Below, piece after piece: positions 1-8,770 of a stretch of DNA of 64,000 nucleotides (position 1 is the stretch's first letter; the number at the start of each line of letters is the position of its first letter). Position numbers and translations under genes: made by a program. Source of the stretch: Gordonia iterans (GTDB taxonomy: Bacteria > Actinomycetota > Actinomycetes > Mycobacteriales > Mycobacteriaceae); the NCBI RefSeq assembly GCF_002993285.1, contig NZ_CP027433.1, positions 2,294,001 through 2,358,000 on the forward strand, written 5' to 3'. The notes beneath the pieces are model-generated. The model was given only the letters and a program-made list of their open reading frames with translations, had not been told where the DNA came from and searched no databases.

Positions 1-239
1 GCCGCGGTGGCCTGCTCCCAGCGTTGTCGTTGTGCGCGGTCGTGCTCCTGCGCCCGCGGGTCGGGCGCCTTGCGGGGCCAGCCGACCGCGGCCCCGCCCA
101 CGGCGACCAGCACGGTGAGGAAGAACGCGGTGGTGATCGGGCCGGCCGGACGCTGCACCGCGAGCAGCACGACGACGACCGCGCTGCCGACTGCGACGGC
201 GATCCGGCCGGGGGGCAGTCCCGGTGCCGCGGCACTCAC
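1..239 (-). CDS. small membrane protein, 3' part cut by window edge
   Basis: Reading the minus strand from a GTG at 239 gives 79 residues that run off the window. Two hydrophobic segments (about residues 13-28 and 35-54) are joined by a short RPAGP turn and followed by a charged, Arg/Glu/Gln-rich cytoplasmic stretch. The start overlaps the stop of the upstream quinone oxidoreductase by four bases (GTGA), so the two are probably translationally coupled. I recognise no family and the C-terminus is missing. That it is real rests on the overlap, the unbroken frame and the clear two-helix pattern. Confidence 0.6.
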   Translation of the reverse strand, partial: MSAAAPGLPPGRIAVAVGSAVVVVLLAVQRPAGPITTAFFLTVLVAVGGAAVGWPRKAPDPRAQEHDRAQRQRWEQATA

Positions 240-1297
240 GGGATCAGCGCCGTCGAGCCGGTCGTTCGCCGTGCTTCCAGATCTCGGTGCGCCTGTGCCG
301 CCTCGGCCAGCGGATAGGTCTGCCCGATCCGGACGTGCACCGAGCCGTCGGCGAGCGCGCCGAAGTATTCGCCTGCGCGCCATGCCAACTCGGCGGGATC
401 TGCGATGAAGTGCGCCAGTGTGGGCCGCGTCACCGACAGTGAGCCGAGCGGGTTCAGGCGCTGCAGGTCGAACGGCGGTACCGGGCCGGCGGCCGCCCCG
501 AACAGGACGACGGTCCCGCGGACGGCAGCCGAGGAGAGAGACTGCTCGAAGGTGGCCGCGCCCACGCCGTCGTACACGACGGGGACGCCGCGCCCGGAGG
601 TCAATTCGCGGACGCGGCCGGGCACGTCGTCGGTGTAGCGCAGCACTTCGTCGGCGCCCGCCGCCCGCGAGAGCTGCTCCTTGGCATCGGAGGAGACCGT
701 GGTGATCACGCGCAGCCCGGCAGCCTTGGCCAGCTGCGTCAGAATGAGTCCGACGCCCCCGGCGCCCGCGTGGACGAGCACCGTCTGCTCGCGCTGGTCC
801 TGTCCGTTTCGCTGGTTGAGCCCCGTCCGCTGGTTGAGCCCCGTCCGCTGGTTGAGCCCCGTCCGCTGGTTGAGCCCCGTCCGCTGGTTGAGCCCCGTCG
901 AAACCCCGTCCAGCAGGTAGTGCGCGGTGAGTCCGCGGAGCAGCGACGAACCCGCGACCTCGTACTCGACTCCGTCGGGGATCGGCAGGGCGCGGGCGGC
1001 CGGGACCGCCACCAGTTCGGCGTAGCTCGCCGGGACGTCGCACCAGGCGACGCGCTCTCCGGCATGCCGGTCGGTGACGGCGGGACCGACTGCGACGATC
1101 TCGCCGGCGCCCTCCAGGCCGGGCACGTAGGGGAGTGCCGCCGGGTAGAGGCCGTCGCGGAAGTACGTGTCGATGAAGTTGACTCCGGCGGCGTGGACCC
1201 GGACGAGCACCTCGTCGGGACCGGGTTGCGGGTCGGGTGCGGGTCCGTACTCGAGCACCTCGGGGCCGCCGGTGGTCGTCACACTGATCGCGCGCAT
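236..1297 (-). CDS. qor: NADPH:quinone oxidoreductase (zinc-independent MDR family) with a repeat insertion
   Basis: Predicted cytosolic medium-chain reductase that uses NADPH to reduce quinones or enones. The 353 residues comprise a GroES-like N-terminal domain (family motif GVNFIDTYFRDG at 38-49) and a Rossmann domain with the nucleotide loop AGAGGVG at 177-183. No structural-zinc cysteine cluster is seen. Position and divergent orientation match M. tuberculosis Rv1454c. Oddity: residues about 135-170 are a GLNQRT-repeat stretch encoded by an 18-bp tandem repeat. It sits just before the first Rossmann strand, where relatives have only a short turn. The frame is kept, so the enzyme may still fold with a surface loop. 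The ATG start lies 32 bp from the divergent gene at 1330. Confidence 0.9.
   Translation of the reverse strand: MRAISVTTTGGPEVLEYGPAPDPQPGPDEVLVRVHAAGVNFIDTYFRDGLYPAALPYVPGLEGAGEIVAVGPAVTDRHAGERVAWCDVPASYAELVAVPAARALPIPDGVEYEVAGSSLLRGLTAHYLLDGVSTGLNQRTGLNQRTGLNQRTGLNQRTGLNQRNGQDQREQTVLVHAGAGGVGLILTQLAKAAGLRVITTVSSDAKEQLSRAAGADEVLRYTDDVPGRVRELTSGRGVPVVYDGVGAATFEQSLSSAAVRGTVVLFGAAAGPVPPFDLQRLNPLGSLSVTRPTLAHFIADPAELAWRAGEYFGALADGSVHVRIGQTYPLAEAAQAHRDLEARRTTGSTALIP
810..899. repeat. five perfect tandem copies of an 18-bp unit inside qor
   Basis: The unit CGCTGGTTGAGCCCCGTC occurs five times head to tail (810, 828, 846, 864, 882), with a degenerate copy before it and a GAAACCCCGTC tail after it. 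Eighteen is a multiple of three, so the copies add GLNQRT hexapeptides to the minus-strand protein without shifting the frame. The core GGTTGAGCC...GTCGAAACC resembles the dispersed GAGC/GTCGAAA repeats elsewhere in this window (23.5-23.9, 55.1 and 56.2 kb), which suggests a dispersed repeat entered the gene and then amplified. Confidence 0.95.
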
Positions 1298-1317
1298 ACC
1301 TCAGTGTGGCACGCGGC

Positions 1318-1323
1318 TATGAT
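1318..1323 (+). promoter_or_regulatory. candidate -10 box for a leaderless transcript
   Basis: TATGAT lies six bases before the ATG at 1330. Transcription would then start at or within a base of the start codon, a common actinobacterial arrangement. No Shine-Dalgarno sequence precedes the ATG, which fits a leaderless message. No convincing -35 element is visible. Confidence 0.5.
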
Positions 1324-1329
1324 GAGCTC

Positions 1330-1722
1330 ATGACCGAAGCGAGCAACGGCCAGAATCCCGAGAACGGTACCGAGGCGACCCCCGAGCCCGGTGCCGGCGT
1401 CGTGTCGTCGATCCGCCGGTACGTGGCAACCGAGAACGGCGCGGCCACCGCCGTGCTGCAGCCCGTCGGCGGTGCGGGCGTCCGCGTGACTCTGGTGGGC
1501 GAGAAGGACGGCGTGCTCGGCGACCGGATGGTCGCGTCGATGGACGAGGCGAAGGATCTCGTCGCCCAGATCGAGGGCCTGCAGACGGGTGAGTGGGACC
1601 GCGAGCTCACCACCAAGGCCACGGTCACTCCGAGCCACTGGCGCAAGATGGCCGGCTGGGTCGCCGACCAGACCCGGTTCTTCCCCCGGCCGCGCAACCG
1701 CAAGATCGTCGACTACCGCTGA
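1330..1722 (+). CDS. conserved hypothetical protein, Rv1455-like by position
   Basis: Encodes 130 residues from the ATG at 1330. An in-frame GTG at 1306 is less likely because it would put the -10 box inside the gene. The first 25 residues are polar and probably disordered; the middle is a compact alpha/beta-looking segment, and the end is basic with several aromatics (FFPRPRNRKIVDYR). There is no signal peptide, membrane helix or catalytic motif that I recognise. Position between qor and the ctaA/ABC block matches the uncharacterised M. tuberculosis gene Rv1455. Function unknown. Confidence 0.75.
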   Translation: MTEASNGQNPENGTEATPEPGAGVVSSIRRYVATENGAATAVLQPVGGAGVRVTLVGEKDGVLGDRMVASMDEAKDLVAQIEGLQTGEWDRELTTKATVTPSHWRKMAGWVADQTRFFPRPRNRKIVDYR

Positions 1723-1755
1723 CCTGACGTCACGGGCCTTCTCACGTCGGCCGAA

Positions 1756-1844
1756 TTCAGGGTGCCGGGCACCCTGAACTGGATCTGGCACCCTCGGCCG
1801 AGGGTGCCAGACCGAGACGAAGGTGCCGGGCACCCTGGTCTCGG
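1756..1844. terminator. three consecutive hairpins sharing a GGTGCC core between convergent genes
   Basis: Three inverted repeats follow one another: 1756-1778 (23 bp, perfect around a single central base), 1785-1810 (26-bp perfect palindrome) and 1812-1844 (16-bp arms, 14 paired). All share the GGTGCC/GGCACC core. They fill the gap between the convergent ends of the Rv1455-like gene and ctaA, so bidirectional termination is the simplest role. No T-tract follows, as is usual in high-GC actinobacteria. Confidence 0.6.
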
Positions 1845-1879
1845 AGTTGAGCGCAGCGCGGCCCGATTCCGGCGACCGA

Positions 1880-2875
1880 TCAGGCGCCGGGTGCCGGCGA
1901 GTCGGCGAGATCCCGGGTACGGCGGGCGGCGGAGGCCTCCAGCACCAGCACCGTGGCGCCCATCATCAGAAGGGCCGAACCGAGCATGTGCAAGAGCACG
2001 AGCAGGATCGGCAGACTGGTGGCGTACTGGACGTAGCCGATCACGCCCTGCAGGACGATCGCCCCGCCGAACCAGAGGGCGGCCCGGCGCATCCGCAGGC
2101 GGGCGATGATCGCCAGCAGGATCAGCGCGAAGCTGGTGCCGACGAGGGCCCAGACGGCGTCGGCGTGCAGCTGCGTCGCCCAGGCCGGATCGAGTCCGTT
2201 GCGATGCGAGTTCTCGTCACCGGAGTGCGGGCCCGACCCGGTCACCGCGGTGCCGAGGTAGACGGTGATCCAGGTGACCGTGTAGACCGTCCAGGCGAGG
2301 GCGACGCCCAGACGCGCGATCACCGAATCGCGCGGAAGCTCGACGTCGTCGTCGACGCCGGTCTGCGCCTGTCCGGATCCGGCCTCCACCGAGCGGCCCG
2401 GTCGGGTGCGGTACACCAGCCAGGTGGCCGCCGAGATGATCGCCATCGTCACCAGGAAGTGGAATGCCACGACCCACGGATTCAACTGCGTCAGGACGGT
2501 GATGCCGCCGATGACGGCCTGTGCGGGAATGCCCAGCGCGACCGCGGTGGCGAGGCGGCGCGCGACGCGATCGACCGGGCGATACCGCATGGCGGCCACC
2601 CACGTCGCGATCGCGATCGCCACCAGCACCCAGGTGAGCATCCGGTTCCCGAACTCGATCACGCCGTGGTAACTCATCGGCGGGGTGTACTTGCCGTCGC
2701 CGCACTGCGGCCAGGTGGGGCAACCCAGGCCCGAACCGGTCAGGCGCACCGCGCCGCCGGTCACCACCAGGAGGACGTTGGCCGCCAGATCCGCGATCGC
2801 CCAGGCGTAGAGGAACCGGAGCGTGGGCGTGCGGAAACCGAACCAGCGGGCGGTGCCGGCTTGGGAGCTGCTCAT
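1880..2875 (-). CDS. ctaA: heme A synthase CtaA/Cox15-like membrane protein
   Basis: Predicted to oxidise heme O to heme A for aa3-type cytochrome oxidase, in the cytoplasmic membrane. The 331 residues contain about eight membrane helices and family hallmarks: the loop around VRLTGSGLGCPTWPQC with paired cysteines 52 and 58, the heme-ligand histidine in SYHGVIEFGNR (H70), a second in VAFHFLV, and two more in LHADAVW and LLHMLGSA. The ATG at 2875 overlaps the stop of the upstream ABC permease (ATGA), so the gene is the last of the ABC-ctaA operon, as in Rv1456c-Rv1458c. The open frame extends far upstream of this ATG, but that part is shadow of the permease. Confidence 0.9.
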   Translation of the reverse strand: MSSSQAGTARWFGFRTPTLRFLYAWAIADLAANVLLVVTGGAVRLTGSGLGCPTWPQCGDGKYTPPMSYHGVIEFGNRMLTWVLVAIAIATWVAAMRYRPVDRVARRLATAVALGIPAQAVIGGITVLTQLNPWVVAFHFLVTMAIISAATWLVYRTRPGRSVEAGSGQAQTGVDDDVELPRDSVIARLGVALAWTVYTVTWITVYLGTAVTGSGPHSGDENSHRNGLDPAWATQLHADAVWALVGTSFALILLAIIARLRMRRAALWFGGAIVLQGVIGYVQYATSLPILLVLLHMLGSALLMMGATVLVLEASAARRTRDLADSPAPGA

Positions 2876-3666
2876 TCGAACTTGAACCACCTGACTGCGC
2901 CGAGGCCGCCGAGTGCGGCCCAGAGAAGAAGGACCACGACACCGAAGACGTCGAAGGAAGCCGCCTGCGTGGCCTGGGTGAGCGCCTCGGTCAGCGCTCC
3001 GGACGGCGAGCAACGAGCGATCCACAGTGCCGCATCGGGAACCTCGTCGCCGAAGACGACGAGACCGGACAGCGCCAGCAGGACGAACCAGACGAGGTTC
3101 CCCAGCGCGAGCACCACCTCGGCCTTCAACGTGCCGCCGAGCAGCAGCCCGAGGGTGGCGAAGGCCAGGGTGCCCAGGGCGATGACCACGACTCCGAGGA
3201 ACAGTCCGGGAAGCGACGGTCGCCAGCCGAGGGCGACGCCGATCACTCCGATCAGCACCGATTGCCCGGCCACCACGATGACCACCGCCAAGGACTTCCC
3301 GGCGATGATGCCCCAACGGGGGATCGCGGTGGCGCCGAGTCGTTTGAGCGCACCGTAGCGGCGGTCGAAACCGACCGCGATCGCCTGACCGGTGAACGCC
3401 GTCGACATGATCGCGACGGCCATGATCGCCGGCACCAGCGCATCGGCCCGTTCGGCCGAATCCGCGCCGAGGGCGCCGATCGGGAGCAGACACAGCCCGA
3501 TCAGCAGGGTGAGCGGGATGAAGAGCGTGAGCAGCAGCTGTTCCCCGTTGCGCAGGAGCAGGGTCAGCTCCATGCGGGTCTGCGCGGCGATCATCCGGGT
3601 GAGCGGCGCGGGCCGCGGGGCCGGGGTGAACGTCCCGGGCGCGAATCGGTTCTCGACGGCGGTCAC
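2872..3666 (-). CDS. ABC-2 type transporter permease
   Basis: Membrane subunit of an exporter whose ATPase is encoded immediately upstream; 264 residues with about six hydrophobic helices and a short cytoplasmic N-terminus. The GTG start at 3666 overlaps the ATPase stop (GTGA) and the gene's own stop overlaps the ctaA start (ATGA), so the three genes form a tightly coupled unit. The substrate cannot be read from sequence. The conserved linkage with ctaA in mycolata (Rv1457c position) hints at a role in cytochrome or heme biogenesis, which is inference only. Confidence 0.85.
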   Translation of the reverse strand: MTAVENRFAPGTFTPAPRPAPLTRMIAAQTRMELTLLLRNGEQLLLTLFIPLTLLIGLCLLPIGALGADSAERADALVPAIMAVAIMSTAFTGQAIAVGFDRRYGALKRLGATAIPRWGIIAGKSLAVVIVVAGQSVLIGVIGVALGWRPSLPGLFLGVVVIALGTLAFATLGLLLGGTLKAEVVLALGNLVWFVLLALSGLVVFGDEVPDAALWIARCSPSGALTEALTQATQAASFDVFGVVVLLLWAALGGLGAVRWFKFE

Positions 3667-4601
3667 GAGCGCACCTCTCGTCCGGTGAGCGAAAGGAACA
3701 CGTCTTCCAGGCTGTCGGCCGCCGTGCTGATCTCGGTGGCCAGGACGCCGCGGTCGGCGCACCAGGCCGCGACGCGGGCGATCAGCGCGGGATCGATCGG
3801 CCCGGTCACGGTGCACAACGCGCCGGCGCCCGCCTCACAGCGGTAGTCCGGACCGAGGTCGGCGGCCAGCAGAACCGGGTCGATCGGCTCGGCGGTGACC
3901 AGCCGGAGGCGGTCCTGCACCTGTGCTCGCGTCAGGTCCGCGGGCGTCCCGGCGGCGACCACGCGGCCGTGGTCGATGATCACGATCCGGTCGGCCAGAG
4001 CCTCTGCCTCGTCGAGCAGGTGGGTGGTGAGCAGCACCGAGACGCCGTCGTCGCGGAGCCGGGCGAGCAACTCCCACACCAGGATTCGCGCGTGCGCGTC
4101 CAGACCGGCCGTCGGCTCGTCGAGAAAGACCAGCTCCGGGCGGCCCACCAGAGCGCAGGCGAGCGCGAGCCGTTGCTGCTGCCCCCCGGACAGCCTGCGG
4201 TACGACGTCCCGGCACACTCGCGCAGGCCGAGCACGTCCAGCAGCCAGTCGGGGTCGAGCGGGTCGGCGCTGTACGCCGCGCATAGACGGAGCATCTCGG
4301 CGGCCTTGGCGCCCGGATAGGCGCCGCCGCCCTGAAGCATCACGCCGATCCGGGTCCGGAGCTGTTCGTTCTCGGCGACCGGATCGAGTCCGAGGACGCG
4401 GACGTCGCCGGCGTCGGGACTCAGAAACCCTTCGCAGATCTCGGCGGTGGTGGTCTTGCCTGCGCCGTTGGGGCCGAGCAGCGCCAGGATCTGTCCGCGG
4501 GGCAGTTCCAGGTCGAGCCCGTCGACGGCGGTGACGCCGCCGAATCGCTTGACCAGCCCCCGGACCGCGACCGCGGGGGAGGAGGGGAGGTCGGGGTGCA
4601 C
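3663..4601 (-). CDS. ABC transporter ATP-binding protein
   Basis: Nucleotide-binding subunit of the exporter (312 residues). Walker A is GPNGAGKTT at 43-51, then Q-loop MLQGGGAYP, signature LSGGQQQ, Walker B with D-loop LVFLDEPTAGLD, and the switch histidine in LLTTHLLDEAEAL. A roughly 90-residue C-terminal extension follows, typical of DrrA-like exporter ATPases. The GTG start at 4601 gives the usual family N-terminus. It is the first gene of the ATPase-permease-ctaA unit and corresponds to Rv1458c by position. Confidence 0.9.
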   Translation of the reverse strand: MHPDLPSSPAVAVRGLVKRFGGVTAVDGLDLELPRGQILALLGPNGAGKTTTAEICEGFLSPDAGDVRVLGLDPVAENEQLRTRIGVMLQGGGAYPGAKAAEMLRLCAAYSADPLDPDWLLDVLGLRECAGTSYRRLSGGQQQRLALACALVGRPELVFLDEPTAGLDAHARILVWELLARLRDDGVSVLLTTHLLDEAEALADRIVIIDHGRVVAAGTPADLTRAQVQDRLRLVTAEPIDPVLLAADLGPDYRCEAGAGALCTVTGPIDPALIARVAAWCADRGVLATEISTAADSLEDVFLSLTGREVRS

Positions 4602-4644
4602 GAGGATCAGCCTAAGCCCAGGCCGTCGTCACCCGGCAGCCGGG

Positions 4645-6402
4645 TCAGGCACGGCGCCGGCTGCGGAGCCAGCGTCGTGTCGGGTGGTCGATGAAGAAGA
4701 ACGCGCTGGCCAGCGCCGTCAACAGCAGTCCGGTGGCCAGGCCCTGGGCGACGACCAACGGCGGGGTGTCCGAACTGGTCGGCATCACGACGACGGCGAT
4801 TATCGCTGAGATCACAACTGTGCCGACCCGGAACCAGCGCGTCGTGGCCCAGGCGGCCAGCGGAATGATCGCCCAGAGCAGATACCACGCCTGCACGAAG
4901 GGGAAGAACACCACGAACGTGGCCATCGCGATGCCCAGGCCGCCGAGCGGATGGATGCGGCCGGCCACGCAGGCCAGCAGCCACCGCACCACGAACGCCG
5001 CCGCGATCAGCTGCCCGATCGGGCGGGCGACGTCGAGGATGGCCTGTGTCTGTTCGCCCAGCCCCAGCCAGAGTCCGATCCGGCCCGCGACGACCGACAG
5101 CAGCGTCGGCATCGACATCCACGAGCGGACGATGCCACCGGTCGAGAGGGTCGAGGTCCAGCCGAAACCGAGACCGGTGCCCAGGCAGATCAGCACGATC
5201 ACCGTGGCGGTCACCACCCCGCTGAACGCCGCTGACGCCGCCAGCGCCCGGACCGTCGTCTTGGAGCGGGACCACCAGCTCCGCCACGGAGCGTTGCGGA
5301 GCGCCGGAAGCGTCGCGCCCCACCGCCTGGCGAGTGCCACACCCACGAAGCCGAGCGCCAGCATCGAGGCGACCTTGATCATCGCGGAGGCCGCGATGAT
5401 CGCGATGCCCGCGACGAGCAGCCAGCCCGTCCGGGACGGGCGCCAGCCGTCGCGCAACGCAGCCACGCCGTAGATCGCGCGGAAACACCACTCCATGCCG
5501 ACGAGCATCATGCCGATCATCAGGGCTTCGTTGTGGATGCCGCCGACCAGGTGCAGGATCACCAGCGGATTGAGCGCACCGAGCCAGAGGGCGGCGACGG
5601 CGGAGACGCCGCAGCGACGGGCGAGCCGGGGGAGTGCCCAGACGATCATCGCCACTCCCGCCAGCGCGACGACCCGGTGCAGCACGATGCCCGCGGTGAT
5701 GTTCTCGCCGGTGAGCATCGTGATCTGCTCGCCGATCCACAGGAAGAGCGGGCCGTAGGGCGCGGGCGTGTCCTTCCACAGGTTCGGTACGGAGAGGGTG
5801 AGCGCGTGGTCGACTCCCAGACCCCGCAGCGGACTGTACGTGTACGGATCCATGCCGCGGTACGCGATGGCACTCTGCGCAAGGTACGAGTAGACGTCCT
5901 TGCTGAGCAGCGGCGGAGCGAACAGCAGAGGCACGATCCACATGGCGAGAGTCCGGTCGGCCTGGGCCCGCGTCATCCGGCGGGCCGGGCTGCGGTTCTC
6001 GGCCACCTCCACGCTGTACCGGCCGATCGCGAACCGACCGAGCAGGATCCACGCCAGGACCAGCATCATCGTGCCGCCGATGGAGACGGTCAGCGCAGTG
6101 GAGTACATCCTCGACGGCAGGGAGAGCACCCGCATGCCGACGATCGGGTTCTGTAGCACCGGCATCATCCCGGTGCCGAGCGAGCCGATCAGGATGAGTA
6201 CTGCGCCGGTGGTCCCGAACAGCCGGATGCGCCGCAGTCGCAGGTTCTCGAGGGCGTTGAGCGGACCGACCTCGCGCTCGTCACCGTGTAGTCGGGCCAC
6301 CGTGATGCCGTAGTCGCCGGTGGCATCGATGTCGGTGTTCCGCGCGGGCCGGGACAGGCCGAGGTAGTCGAGCGCAGGGCGCACTCCGGGAACTTGCCGC
6401 AC
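4645..6402 (-). CDS. mptB: alpha-(1->6)-mannosyltransferase MptB-like, polytopic GT-C enzyme
   Basis: Predicted polyprenyl-phosphomannose-dependent mannosyltransferase that starts the alpha-1,6-mannan core of lipomannan/lipoarabinomannan on the outer face of the membrane. The 585 residues have about twelve hydrophobic helices. The first large extracytoplasmic loop holds the GT-C acidic residue in LLSKDVYSYLAQ, followed by the conserved MDPYTYSPLRGL segment. GTG start at 6402. Position next to sufR matches Rv1459c. The functional name rests on the characterised corynebacterial/mycobacterial MptB family and local gene order. The divergent gap to sufR holds an iron-box-like site. Confidence 0.88.
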   Translation of the reverse strand: MRQVPGVRPALDYLGLSRPARNTDIDATGDYGITVARLHGDEREVGPLNALENLRLRRIRLFGTTGAVLILIGSLGTGMMPVLQNPIVGMRVLSLPSRMYSTALTVSIGGTMMLVLAWILLGRFAIGRYSVEVAENRSPARRMTRAQADRTLAMWIVPLLFAPPLLSKDVYSYLAQSAIAYRGMDPYTYSPLRGLGVDHALTLSVPNLWKDTPAPYGPLFLWIGEQITMLTGENITAGIVLHRVVALAGVAMIVWALPRLARRCGVSAVAALWLGALNPLVILHLVGGIHNEALMIGMMLVGMEWCFRAIYGVAALRDGWRPSRTGWLLVAGIAIIAASAMIKVASMLALGFVGVALARRWGATLPALRNAPWRSWWSRSKTTVRALAASAAFSGVVTATVIVLICLGTGLGFGWTSTLSTGGIVRSWMSMPTLLSVVAGRIGLWLGLGEQTQAILDVARPIGQLIAAAFVVRWLLACVAGRIHPLGGLGIAMATFVVFFPFVQAWYLLWAIIPLAAWATTRWFRVGTVVISAIIAVVVMPTSSDTPPLVVAQGLATGLLLTALASAFFFIDHPTRRWLRSRRRA

Positions 6403-6459
6403 CCGTCAGACTCTAGGGCATGACCCGGATCACAACCGCTCTCGCTGCACGCGGGCGGC

Positions 6460-6478
6460 TTAGGCAAGCCTTGCTGGA
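6460..6478. promoter_or_regulatory. candidate IdeR/DtxR iron box upstream of the suf operon
   Basis: TTAGGCAAGCCTTGCTGGA matches the 19-bp IdeR/DtxR operator consensus well in its left half (TTAGG..AGCCT) and poorly in its right half. It lies about 30-50 bp upstream of the sufR GTG, where a bound repressor would cover the promoter. Iron-dependent control of suf is biologically sensible, but half-sites of this kind can occur by chance. Confidence 0.4.
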
Positions 6479-6509
6479 AGCGCGGGAATAATTACGTAAC
6501 AATAATGTT

Positions 6510-7322
6510 GTGAAAAGCGTGGACGGCGAGAAGACGCTGCTCAAGGAGCAGATCGCGGACGGGTCTGGTGCAGACGGCCAGACCCGCGCCGCCGTCGTCT
6601 CGTTGCTCGTCGACGAGGGACCGCTGACCGCAGGCGACATCGCCGAGCGGCTGGGCATCAGTCCGGCGGGCGTGCGCCGCCACCTGGACATTCTGGAGGC
6701 CGCCGGCGACATCGAGACCGCAGCGCCCGGATTCGGGCGCGGCGGACGCGGACGCCCTGCCAAGTGGTTTCAGCTGAGTCCGGCCGGACGCGGCAAGCTC
6801 CGGCACGCGTACGACGACCTCGCCGGCGCGGCCCTGCGCAAGCTGCGGGCGATCGGCGGTCAGGATGCGGTCGACGACTTCGCGCGCGACCGCATCGACG
6901 GGATCGTCGAGGAGGTGACTCCGGCGACCGGTGAGGCCGACACCGTGCGCACCCTGCACGAGATCGCCGATGCCCTCACCGGTGCCGGCTACTCGGCGGA
7001 CGTCCGCGAGGCCGGCACCGGAGTCCAGATCTGCCAGCACCATTGCCCGGTGGCCCACGTGGCCGCCGAGTTCCCCGAACTGTGCGAGGCCGAGACGGCG
7101 CGGTTCACCGAATTGCTCGGCACCCACGTCCAGCGGCTGGCGACCATCGCCAACGGCGACTGCGTGTGCACGACCCACGTACCGTTGCATCCGCCCGCCG
7201 ACGGCAAGCGTGTCCCCGTCCCACGCGCGAAGGAGCCTCCGGAGCGCCCACCGGCCGGTCCGCCACGGCCCCCGCTATCCACCAGCCCAGCCCCCGACCC
7301 CCATGGAAAGGCCTCACGATGA
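6510..7322 (+). CDS. sufR: SufR, Fe-S-sensing repressor of the suf operon
   Basis: Predicted transcriptional regulator that binds a [4Fe-4S] cluster and represses suf when clusters are plentiful. Of 270 residues, the N-terminal third is a winged helix-turn-helix ([21 protein letters not shown]). The C-terminal half has the cysteine set of SufR proteins ([18 protein letters not shown] and NGDCVC), followed by a proline-rich tail. The GTG at 6510 sits only about five bases after an AT-rich ATAAT -10-like sequence with no Shine-Dalgarno, so the transcript is probably leaderless. The AACA-N4-TGTT inverted repeat there could be its own operator. The stop overlaps the sufB start (ATGA). Confidence 0.92.
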   Translation: MKSVDGEKTLLKEQIADGSGADGQTRAAVVSLLVDEGPLTAGDIAERLGISPAGVRRHLDILEAAGDIETAAPGFGRGGRGRPAKWFQLSPAGRGKLRHAYDDLAGAALRKLRAIGGQDAVDDFARDRIDGIVEEVTPATGEADTVRTLHEIADALTGAGYSADVREAGTGVQICQHHCPVAHVAAEFPELCEAETARFTELLGTHVQRLATIANGDCVCTTHVPLHPPADGKRVPVPRAKEPPERPPAGPPRPPLSTSPAPDPHGKASR

Positions 7323-8770
7323 CGGTCACCGATCCCGCCGCGACGACCGCGACTGCGGTCCCGCTGTCCCAGGAAGAGACCATCGCGTCCTTCGACCGCT
7401 ACGGCTACGGCTGGGCCGACAGCGATGCGGCCGGCGCCTCGGCCCAGCGCGGTCTGTCCGAGGCCGTCGTCCGCGACATCTCGGCGAAGAAGAACGAGCC
7501 CGAGTGGATGCTGGAACAGCGACTCAAGGCGCTGCGCATCTTCGATCGCCAGCCGATGCCCCGCTGGGGCGCCGACCTCGACGGCATCGACTTCGACAAC
7601 ATCAAGTATTTCGTGCGGTCCACCGAGAAGCAGGCCCAGTCGTGGGAGGACCTGCCCGAGGACATCAAGAACACCTACGACCGGCTCGGCATCCCGGAGG
7701 CGGAGAAGCAGCGCTTGGTCGCCGGCGTCGCCGCCCAGTACGAGTCGGAGGTCGTCTACCACCAGATCCGCGAAGATCTCGAAGAGAAGGGTGTGATCTT
7801 CCTGGACACCGACTCCGGGCTGCGTGAGCACCCGGAGATCTTCCGCGAGTACTTCGGCAGCGTGATCCCGGCCGGCGACAACAAGTTCTCCTCACTCAAC
7901 TCCGCAGTGTGGTCGGGCGGTTCGTTCATCTACGTTCCGCCGGGCGTGCACGTGGACATCCCCCTGCAGGCCTACTTCCGGATCAACACCGAGAACATGG
8001 GCCAGTTCGAGCGCACGCTGATCATCGTCGACGAGGACGCCTACGTGCACTACGTCGAGGGCTGCACCGCACCGATCTACAAGTCCGATTCGCTGCACTC
8101 GGCGGTCGTCGAGATCATCGTGAAGAAGGGCGGGCGCTGCCGTTACACGACCATCCAGAACTGGTCGAACAACGTGTACAACCTGGTCACCAAGCGTGCC
8201 AAGGCCGAAGCCGGGGCCACCATGGAGTGGGTCGACGGCAACATCGGCTCCAAGGTCACCATGAAGTATCCGGCGGTCTGGCTGACCGGCGAACACGCCA
8301 AGGGCGAGGTGCTCTCGGTCGCGTTCGCGGGTGAGGGCCAGCACCAGGACACCGGGTCCAAGATGGTGCACCTGGCGCCGTACACCTCGAGCAACATCGT
8401 CTCCAAGTCGGTGGCGCGCGGCGGCGGGCGGTCGTCGTACCGCGGTCTGATCAAGATCAACCCGGGCGCGCACGGCAGCCGCAGCACGGTCAAGTGCGAT
8501 GCGCTTCTGGTCGACCAGATCAGCCGCAGCGACACCTACCCGTACGTCGACATCCGCGAGGACGACGTCACCATGGGGCACGAGGCGACGGTCTCGAAGG
8601 TGTCCGACGACCAGCTCTTCTACCTGATGAGTCGCGGCCTGACCGAGGACGAGGCGATGGCGATGGTGGTGCGCGGCTTCGTCGAGCCGATCGCCAAGGA
8701 ACTGCCCATGGAGTACGCCCTGGAACTCAACCGGCTCATCGAGCTGCAGATGGAAGGAGCGGTCGGCTGA
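7319..8770 (+). CDS. sufB: SufB, Fe-S cluster scaffold subunit
   Basis: Core subunit of the SufBCD complex, on which sulfur from SufS/SufU and iron are assembled into clusters in the cytoplasm. The 483 residues show the family hallmarks: [21 protein letters not shown], the VEGCTAP segment with a conserved cysteine, and the C-terminal beta-helix plus [17 protein letters not shown]. Unlike M. tuberculosis SufB, which carries an intein, the frame here is uninterrupted at normal length. The ATG at 7319 overlaps the sufR stop by four bases and has GGAAAGG upstream. The stop overlaps the sufD start in the same way. Confidence 0.96.
   Translation: MTVTDPAATTATAVPLSQEETIASFDRYGYGWADSDAAGASAQRGLSEAVVRDISAKKNEPEWMLEQRLKALRIFDRQPMPRWGADLDGIDFDNIKYFVRSTEKQAQSWEDLPEDIKNTYDRLGIPEAEKQRLVAGVAAQYESEVVYHQIREDLEEKGVIFLDTDSGLREHPEIFREYFGSVIPAGDNKFSSLNSAVWSGGSFIYVPPGVHVDIPLQAYFRINTENMGQFERTLIIVDEDAYVHYVEGCTAPIYKSDSLHSAVVEIIVKKGGRCRYTTIQNWSNNVYNLVTKRAKAEAGATMEWVDGNIGSKVTMKYPAVWLTGEHAKGEVLSVAFAGEGQHQDTGSKMVHLAPYTSSNIVSKSVARGGGRSSYRGLIKINPGAHGSRSTVKCDALLVDQISRSDTYPYVDIREDDVTMGHEATVSKVSDDQLFYLMSRGLTEDEAMAMVVRGFVEPIAKELPMEYALELNRLIELQMEGAVG

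Noticed and set aside
6403..6509. tRNA or small RNA in the mptB-sufR gap
   Set aside because: No cloverleaf or stable hairpin visible; content is explained by promoter and operator elements.
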